DNA of 64,000 bases from positions 1 through 64,000 of the forward strand of contig NZ_ATZI01000008.1 in NCBI RefSeq assembly GCF_000428125.1, in the 5' to 3' direction. The position numbers were made by a program, and so were the translations under genes. Under the pieces are notes generated by a model. The model was given only the letters and a program-made list of their open reading frames with translations, did not search any database and was not told the DNA's origin. Origin of the DNA: Bacteroides graminisolvens DSM 19988 = JCM 15093. GTDB lineage: Bacteria; Bacteroidota; Bacteroidia; Bacteroidales; Bacteroidaceae. This document shows, in pieces, positions 61,468 to 64,000 of the stretch (positions within the stretch are counted from its first letter, which is position 1; each line of letters begins with the position of its first letter).

Positions 61468-64000
61468 ATGAAAGATAGACAAATGAATTCCAAATCATCC
61501 GGGAGCGTATTAATGCTCCTGAGATGGCTGTCGGTGTTCCTGATGTTGCTGGCCGGACAAACTCTGTGGGCACAACAGCGGCAAGTGACGGGTATCGTGA
61601 AAGATCAGACAGGTGAACCCATAATAGGTGCCAGTGTATTAGAGAAAGGTAGTACCAATGGTGTGATTACCGACTTGGACGGTAACTTCAAGCTCACAGT
61701 AAGCAATGCCGTGAAGGCTGTTCTGCAAATCTCTTATGTTGGCTATAAAACACAAGAAATATCAGTGAACGGGAAGACCTTACTAGAGGTCGTCTTGAAA
61801 GAAGATACGGAGTTGCTGGATGAAGTAGTTGTTGTGGGTTACGGTGCCCAAAAGAAAGAAAGTGTGGTAGGAGCTATCTCGCAGGTTTCGAGTAAGGAAC
61901 TTCTGGCTTCTCCCGCAGCCAATGTCTCTCAAGCGATTGCCGGAAAGATTCCGGGTGTTATTACAACACAGACATCGGGTGCACCGGGACAAGATGATAC
62001 GAAGATTAATATTCGCGGAAGGGCTACCTTTGCCGGCGACGGTTCTCCACTTATTTTGGTGGACGGTGTGGAGCGTACCTTTTCGCAGATTGCTCCCGAT
62101 GACATTGAAACTATTTCAGTCTTGAAAGATGCTTCGGCAACAGCCGTTTACGGTGTGCGCGGTGCCAATGGCGTTATGCTTATTACCACCAAACGTGGTC
62201 GTGATCAGAAACCCGAAGTAAACCTCACGGCTAACTGGCAAATTCAAAGTCCCACACGCAGCGACACGTACCTTGACTCTTATCAATCTGTCGTATTGCT
62301 GGAAGAAGCTTTGAAGAATGACGGATTACCTTCTCAATTCTCGGCTAACGACATTGAAATGTATCGTAAGTCGGCTGCCGGAGAGTTAAGTGGTTTGGAC
62401 GCCATGCTTTATCCGAACGTAGATTGGTACGACGAAGTTTTGAAAAAATCGGCCCCTGCACAACGTTACAACGTTAGTGTTCGCGGAGGAACTAAGCGCA
62501 TGCGGTACTATGCTTCTGCCGAACTTTATGATCAGAAAGGTTTGATCAAAGAACTGAGCCAGGATATGTATGGAAACTCCTCTAGTCCCAGTTATCGGAG
62601 ATACGCTTTCCGCGCTAACATGGACTTGTTTCTGACAAAGGATCTCACGTTCTCTGTCAATTTTGGAACTCGCTTTGAAGAGCGTCGCGGCTCTAATACA
62701 AGTGAAAGCAGTACGTTTAGTCAGACTTTCTATGAGCTGAATCACACTCCCGGCTGGCTTTTCCCCGTATCTTACGAGGTACAGAATGGAGAAAGCACCA
62801 AGACTTTATACGGAGGTAGTTCACAATATCAAAGCAATATCGTTGCAGCGTTAGCCAAAGGAGGATATTATCGTGCTACCAATACCATCAACGAAACCAA
62901 CTTTGTTTTAGATTATAAAATGGATTGGTTGACCAAGGGCTTAAGTGCGAAAGGTATGGTTTCGTTCGACTATGACTCTTATTATAAGAAGATGTTCAAG
63001 GCCGACTTTGCTACGTATGAATTAAATAATCGTGATAACTACGAGTCAATGGATGCTTATAATCAGTTTAATTCAGATGGCGAACTGGCGTATAGTAAGG
63101 AGAACAGTACTACTTACAAACTTTATATGGAAGCGCAGGTTAACTACGCACGCCAGTTTGGAAAACATGATGTAACGGCTATGGTATTGTATAATCAGAA
63201 TGATTACCGTTACAATTCAGAGTTGGCTAAGCGTTACCAAGGACTGGTAGGACGTGTTACTTACGGCTACGATGACAGATATTTGGCCGAGTTTAATGCC
63301 GGTTACAACGGTTCTGAAAACTTCCTTCAAGGCAAACGCTTTGGCTTTTTCCCTGCTGTATCGCTAGGATGGCGCATAAGCAATGAAGAATTTATGGCCG
63401 GTACGGCTCAATGGCTCAATAACCTGAAGATACGCGCCAGCTACGGTGAGGTAGGTAATGACATCTATACGGTGAACGGTACGGCTCAACGATTTTTGTA
63501 TGAAGAAAAATGGTCTCAGGTTAGTAATGCTTATTATTTTGGCAGTTCAGGTAAAACCGGAATCTACGAATCTCAGTATCCCAACCTCGGGGTAACTTGG
63601 GAACGGGCTCACAAGTATAACGTCGGACTTGAGTTTGGCTTATGGAATGGGTTGCTGAATGGTAACATTGATGTGTTTTATGAAAAGCGTAATGACATCC
63701 TGACTTCCTATCTTACTCGCCCACAATGGGTGGGTGTGGCATTGGCGGCCGGTAACTTAGGTGAGACAAAAAACAGTGGTTACGAAATAGAATTGAAGCA
63801 TAATAATCGCATCAATGAAGATCTGAGCTACAACGTTGGATTAACGTATTCGCACGCACGCAATGAAATTATCAGCATGGATGAACCCGAACTGAAGACT
63901 GCTTATCGCAAGCGCGAGGGTAATCCTATCAGTCAGTATTTCGGACTGATTGCCGAGGGCTTTGTTACGCAGGCTGATTTAGATAATCCTGATTTCCCCG
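61468..64000 (+). CDS. SusC-like TonB-dependent transporter (partial)
   Basis: The start is at ATG 61468; 844 residues are seen and the frame runs off the right edge. A signal peptide (LSVFLMLLAGQTLWAQ) leads to the carboxypeptidase-like domain (GIVKDQTGEPIIGASVLEKG), the TonB-plug region (LLDEVVVVGYGAQKKESVVG, then ISVLKDASATAVYGVRGANG) and barrel strands. There is no STN domain, so unlike the other SusC it should not signal through FecR. A SusD gene is expected just beyond the window. Confidence 0.9.
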   Translation, partial: MKDRQMNSKSSGSVLMLLRWLSVFLMLLAGQTLWAQQRQVTGIVKDQTGEPIIGASVLEKGSTNGVITDLDGNFKLTVSNAVKAVLQISYVGYKTQEISVNGKTLLEVVLKEDTELLDEVVVVGYGAQKKESVVGAISQVSSKELLASPAANVSQAIAGKIPGVITTQTSGAPGQDDTKINIRGRATFAGDGSPLILVDGVERTFSQIAPDDIETISVLKDASATAVYGVRGANGVMLITTKRGRDQKPEVNLTANWQIQSPTRSDTYLDSYQSVVLLEEALKNDGLPSQFSANDIEMYRKSAAGELSGLDAMLYPNVDWYDEVLKKSAPAQRYNVSVRGGTKRMRYYASAELYDQKGLIKELSQDMYGNSSSPSYRRYAFRANMDLFLTKDLTFSVNFGTRFEERRGSNTSESSTFSQTFYELNHTPGWLFPVSYEVQNGESTKTLYGGSSQYQSNIVAALAKGGYYRATNTINETNFVLDYKMDWLTKGLSAKGMVSFDYDSYYKKMFKADFATYELNNRDNYESMDAYNQFNSDGELAYSKENSTTYKLYMEAQVNYARQFGKHDVTAMVLYNQNDYRYNSELAKRYQGLVGRVTYGYDDRYLAEFNAGYNGSENFLQGKRFGFFPAVSLGWRISNEEFMAGTAQWLNNLKIRASYGEVGNDIYTVNGTAQRFLYEEKWSQVSNAYYFGSSGKTGIYESQYPNLGVTWERAHKYNVGLEFGLWNGLLNGNIDVFYEKRNDILTSYLTRPQWVGVALAAGNLGETKNSGYEIELKHNNRINEDLSYNVGLTYSHARNEIISMDEPELKTAYRKREGNPISQYFGLIAEGFVTQADLDNPDFP

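Overview
The window looks like a chromosome segment of a Bacteroides-type member of the Bacteroidota. The evidence is two SusC/SusD-type uptake loci, an ECF sigma/FecR pair, a Por/Vor 2-oxoacid:ferredoxin oxidoreductase operon, several promoters with the Bacteroides -7 element TAnnTTTG, and lipoprotein signals with acidic residues after the cysteine. No rRNA, tRNA or CRISPR array was recognised.

Region 1 (1 to about 28.9 kb) is a degenerate array of RHS/YD-repeat polymorphic-toxin modules. One two-gene RHS unit is near full length (20525-26968). It has a 1172-residue YD-repeat companion and a 953-residue RHS protein with signal peptide, DUF6443-like N-terminus, YD repeats and RHS core. Around it lie about eleven partial RHS fragments. 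Each carries a different C-terminal tip followed at once by a small immunity-type gene. Recognisable tips are an M15 peptidase, an M23 peptidase (two copies), a GIY-YIG-like nuclease and a BECR/DUF4258-like RNase; the others are unfamiliar. Peptidase tips are paired with lipoproteins and nuclease-like tips with cytosolic proteins, as expected if each partner protects the compartment attacked. Most tips are broken by frameshifts or stops, while all twelve paired immunity genes are open. The fragments share deletions between short direct repeats, one module is inverted, one 2.2-kb block is duplicated 14 kb away, and remnants of IS3 and IS5 transposases and an XRE regulator lie at module joints. 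The array resembles a store of displaced tips feeding or descending from an expressed RHS gene, with immunity kept under selection.

Region 2 (28.9-32.7 kb) holds an HU-like gene translationally coupled to a BT4734/VapE-type primase-helicase, with strong hairpins and TTGGTGATAC direct repeats upstream, then prmA.

Region 3 (32.8-46.5 kb) has a Ser/Arg-rich secreted protein, a FadL/OmpP1-like outer-membrane protein, an ECF sigma factor, and a minus-strand alpha-glucan utilisation locus: fecR - susC (with STN signalling domain) - susD - GH13 - GH65. The sigma gene sits at the far, convergent end and overlaps the GH65 3' end.

Region 4 (46.6-58.5 kb) is mostly housekeeping and envelope genes on the minus strand: a guanine/nucleoside deaminase, an ECF sigma/anti-sigma/DUF/beta-barrel operon, a Gfo/Idh/MocA oxidoreductase, a solute-binding protein with a porin, a TPR-ferredoxin-Vor operon with an extra 56-residue membrane peptide, and a GH28 pectinase-like enzyme.

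Region 5 (58.5-64 kb) has a possible small RNA, competing hairpins, a surface lipoprotein with two nearly identical tandem LamG-like modules, and a SusC gene that runs off the right edge.
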